Below are positions 6,607 through 8,731 of a DNA stretch of 8,731 nt, piece by piece. Every line of letters begins with the position of its first letter. Within the stretch, counting starts at the first letter, position 1. This DNA is from Planctomycetota bacterium (GTDB lineage: Bacteria > Planctomycetota > Phycisphaerae > WQYP01), in NCBI GenBank assembly GCA_021828925.1, contig JAJZCT010000115.1, forward strand, positions 1-8,731. The letters run 5' to 3'. A program made the position numbers and the translations under genes. A model generated the notes under the pieces. It was not told the DNA's origin. It did not search any database and saw nothing but the letters and a program-made list of their open reading frames with translations.

Positions 6607-6855
6607 ATGGTAAGCAGCCCGAACAACCGGTTGATCGCAAGGAACGCTGTCGCCAACAACCTGCGATTGTTGCGGCGGTCCAAAGGGCTTTCGCAAGAGG
6701 ATCTTGCGGAACTCTCTGGGCTGCACCGCACCTACGTGGGTTCGGTCGAGCGAGCCGAGCGCAATATCTCAATTGACAATATTGAGAAGCTTGCCCGTGC
6801 GTTAGGCGTAAAACCATCGGAGTTGCTCGTTCCACCCGTAGCGGGAGGCAGGTAG
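6607..6855 (+). CDS. small XRE-family transcriptional regulator
   Basis: An 82-residue DNA-binding protein consisting of a single Cro/C1-type HTH domain. It opens with RNAVANNLRLLRRSKGLSQ, continues through QEDLAELSGLHRTYVGSVER (30-49, the helix-turn-helix) and ends with IDNIEKLARALGVKPSELL. Size and layout match the controller (C) proteins of restriction-modification and other defence operons, which autoregulate and time expression of the downstream effector. The ATG at 6607 has no spaced Shine-Dalgarno: AAGG abuts it directly. The mRNA may be leaderless, or the start may be the TTG at 6631, since the domain begins around residue 12. The stop is two bases before the nuclease-helicase ATG, so the two are co-transcribed and probably translationally coupled. 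Confidence 0.88.
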   Translation: MVSSPNNRLIARNAVANNLRLLRRSKGLSQEDLAELSGLHRTYVGSVERAERNISIDNIEKLARALGVKPSELLVPPVAGGR

Positions 6856-6857
6856 CC

Positions 6858-8731
6858 ATGGGGGCGGCATTTCGGTGTACCCTTTCGGATTTCGGTCAAT
6901 GGACGGCGAAGGAAAAGCTCGGATGTCTGATTTCAAGCGTCGCAAAAGCCGGGTTCTCCAGCCATTTCCATAAACAGACTGATTCTTGGGAAGCCGAAAT
7001 TTTGGTGATCACTGAAATGGCTGGGAAGCTTTTGGCTGAAAGCCCAACATTCGGTTCTTGGTCACTACTGCTTGAGTACGAGATTCCGCGCCGGCAGAAG
7101 CGCCCGGATGTCATCCTGCTGGCTGACGATTTGATATTTGTGATTGAGTTCAAGGTGGGTGCCGAGGAATTTTCCGGCGCTGACGAGTGGCAGGCATATA
7201 GCTACGCGCTCGATTTGCGGGACTTCCACGCGGCGAGCCGCGGTAGGACGATCGTACCGGTGCTGGTCGCCACTTCTGCGCTGGACTTTCCCACCCCGGC
7301 ACGCCTGGGCTGCGGCGGCACTCCGGGCACCGTTCTGCCCGTCCAGAAAGTCAACTCTCAACAACTTGCAGGACTGATTGCCGAGGCATACCGGGCCTGC
7401 TCGCGCAAGGTTGCCCCGGCAATCGACGTAGAGGAATGGGAGAGCGCAGCCTACAGGCCCACCCCGACCATCATTGAGGCTGCCGAAATGCTCTTTGCCG
7501 GGAATAAAGTGGCGGATATTTCCCACGCCTTTGCCACAAACCTGACTGCAACGGCCGATGCGGTCGTCCGCGCGGTGCAGCGATCTCAATTGGAAAGGGT
7601 GCGAACAATCTGTTTTATCACCGGTACACCGGGCGCTGGAAAAACGCTCGCCGGACTTAACGCCGTGCATAACCCGGAGCTACGTAAAGATGGCCGCCCC
7701 GCAGGGATATTTCTTTCCGGTAATGGTCCGCTGGTTGCCATCATTAGAGAAGCGCTTGCCCGTGCCGAGAGGTCACGCGGGAAACCAAAAGCCGAAGCCA
7801 TTAGGGTTGTCAAAACGTTTGTAGCGCCCGTACACGATTTCCTCGCCCATTACGGGATCAAGTACCCATCGGATGCGCCAACCGAACACGCCATCGTATT
7901 CGACGAGGCGCAACGGGCGTGGAACCAAAGAAAGATGCGGAGCAAAAAGCGGGGCGAATTGTCTGAGCCGCAACTGCTCTTGCAGATCATGGAGCGCCTG
8001 CCGGACTGGTGTACAGTCATTGCGCTGGTCGGCGGCGGACAGGAAATCCATTCCGGGGAGGGAGGGCTCGAGGAATGGGGTGCCGCCCTGAATCTACGTC
8101 CTGTTCCGTGGCGGGTTATCGTTTCGCCCGACCTGCTGCAATCCGGTGCGAGCGTTGCCGGACACAGGCTGTTCACAACCGTGCCGGTGCCAAATCTGCA
8201 CGTTGCCGAGTGCCCCGCTCTCCACCTCGCGGTCAGCGTGCGCTGCCCGCGCGCAAAAATGCTGGGGCAGTGGGTGGACGGGATCCTACGCAACGCGCCG
8301 GTCCCAGTCGAGCGGGGTGGAGCGGAGTTTCCCATCGTCTTAACCCGTGACCTGGGCGCGGCGCGTGCCTGGCTAGCGTCACGCAGCGACGCTAGCGATA
8401 GGGCCGGACTACTGGCCAGCTCTGGGGCGCTGCGGCTCCGGGCGGAGGGGATTGAGGTTTCCTCCGGATTCCGGACCGGCTATTCTTACGCGGAGTGGTT
8501 TCTTTCCGGTGCCGAAGATACGCGATCTTCTAAGCGGCTTGAGGTCGCCGCCAGCGAGTTCGAGTGCCAAGGGCTCGAGTTGGATTGGACGTGCGTGTGT
8601 TGGGGGGGAGACTTTATCATCGAACCCGGCGTTGGAAAATGGCGATACTCAAGATTCTCCGGTAAGCGCTGGAAAAAGGCCAGGAAAGCCGAAAATCGGG
8701 TCTACATCGCTAACAAATACCGCGTTCTTCT
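6858..8731 (+). CDS. PD-(D/E)XK nuclease-DUF2075 (Schlafen-like) SF1 helicase (3'-partial)
   Basis: The frame stays open for 624 codons and runs off the window. It starts at ATG 6858, nine bases after GGGAGG (6843-6848). The N-terminus (about 60-180) has a nuclease-like signature: EYEIP, then RPDVILL (D84), then VIEFKVG (E97, K99), the PD-(D/E)XK pattern. Residues from about 250 form a DUF2075 / Schlafen-group-3-like P-loop helicase: Walker A GTPGAGKT (256-263), Walker B IVFDEAQRAW (D349, E350), a glycine-rich motif VGGGQEIHSGEGG, and the SF1 C-terminal motif ECQGLELDWTCVCWGGD (Q571-E574). The last visible residues, NKYRVL, sit where the family continues into the arginine-finger motif, so only a short end is missing. 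It probably unwinds or translocates on nucleic acid and cuts it, coupled to the XRE regulator. Whether it acts on DNA or RNA is unknown. Confidence 0.85.
   Translation, partial: MGAAFRCTLSDFGQWTAKEKLGCLISSVAKAGFSSHFHKQTDSWEAEILVITEMAGKLLAESPTFGSWSLLLEYEIPRRQKRPDVILLADDLIFVIEFKVGAEEFSGADEWQAYSYALDLRDFHAASRGRTIVPVLVATSALDFPTPARLGCGGTPGTVLPVQKVNSQQLAGLIAEAYRACSRKVAPAIDVEEWESAAYRPTPTIIEAAEMLFAGNKVADISHAFATNLTATADAVVRAVQRSQLERVRTICFITGTPGAGKTLAGLNAVHNPELRKDGRPAGIFLSGNGPLVAIIREALARAERSRGKPKAEAIRVVKTFVAPVHDFLAHYGIKYPSDAPTEHAIVFDEAQRAWNQRKMRSKKRGELSEPQLLLQIMERLPDWCTVIALVGGGQEIHSGEGGLEEWGAALNLRPVPWRVIVSPDLLQSGASVAGHRLFTTVPVPNLHVAECPALHLAVSVRCPRAKMLGQWVDGILRNAPVPVERGGAEFPIVLTRDLGAARAWLASRSDASDRAGLLASSGALRLRAEGIEVSSGFRTGYSYAEWFLSGAEDTRSSKRLEVAASEFECQGLELDWTCVCWGGDFIIEPGVGKWRYSRFSGKRWKKARKAENRVYIANKYRVL

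Noticed and set aside
7065..7670. 201-residue minus-strand frame
   Set aside because: It lies wholly antisense to the nuclease-helicase frame, whose Walker and PD-(D/E)XK motifs prove the plus strand is coding.
1..8731. CRISPR array, tRNA, rRNA, transposase or integrase
   Set aside because: No spaced repeat array of CRISPR size, no cloverleaf or rRNA-like stretch, and no transposase or recombinase motif in any frame that I could read.

Overview
The window looks like a chromosomal segment from a moderately GC-rich Gram-negative bacterium. An RND efflux permease implies an inner membrane/periplasm/outer membrane architecture. The sequence alone does not let me name the taxon. The Vsr and RND variants resemble those of Planctomycetes, Acidobacteria or Verrucomicrobia more than E. 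coli, but this is only an impression.

Region 1 (1-2917, + strand) is the 3' part of a large RND efflux permease gene; its first ~60 codons lie outside the window. A gap of 305 bases with nested inverted repeats and a strongly AT-rich promoter segment separates it from what looks like an accessory, defence-type island filling the rest of the window.

Region 2 (3223-4843, + strand) is a bicistron. An XRE helix-turn-helix / ImmA-IrrE metallopeptidase overlaps a small PIN-domain protein by 29 bases. This is the layout of a toxin-antitoxin or protease-controlled toxin module. A 374-base gap follows, carrying three phased CGCATTTA repeats.

Region 3 (5218-6490, - strand) is an operon-like row. It starts with a short broken reading frame ending in a Cas4/RecB-type cysteine cluster (CxxCx5C), continues with a DEDDh 3'-5' exonuclease, and ends with a Vsr-type very-short-patch endonuclease whose ATG directly follows the exonuclease stop codon.

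Region 4 (6607-8731, + strand), divergent from region 3, is a small XRE regulator. Two bases after it begins a long reading frame that runs off the window end. It encodes a PD-(D/E)XK-like nuclease domain fused to a DUF2075 / Schlafen-group-3-like SF1 helicase.

My reading is that regions 3 and 4 together (structure-specific nickase, exonuclease, regulator, nuclease-helicase, and no DNA methyltransferase in view) are the best candidate for an uncharacterised DNA-processing or anti-phage module. Region 2 is an accompanying toxin-antitoxin-like pair. These functions are inferred from domains and gene order, not shown.
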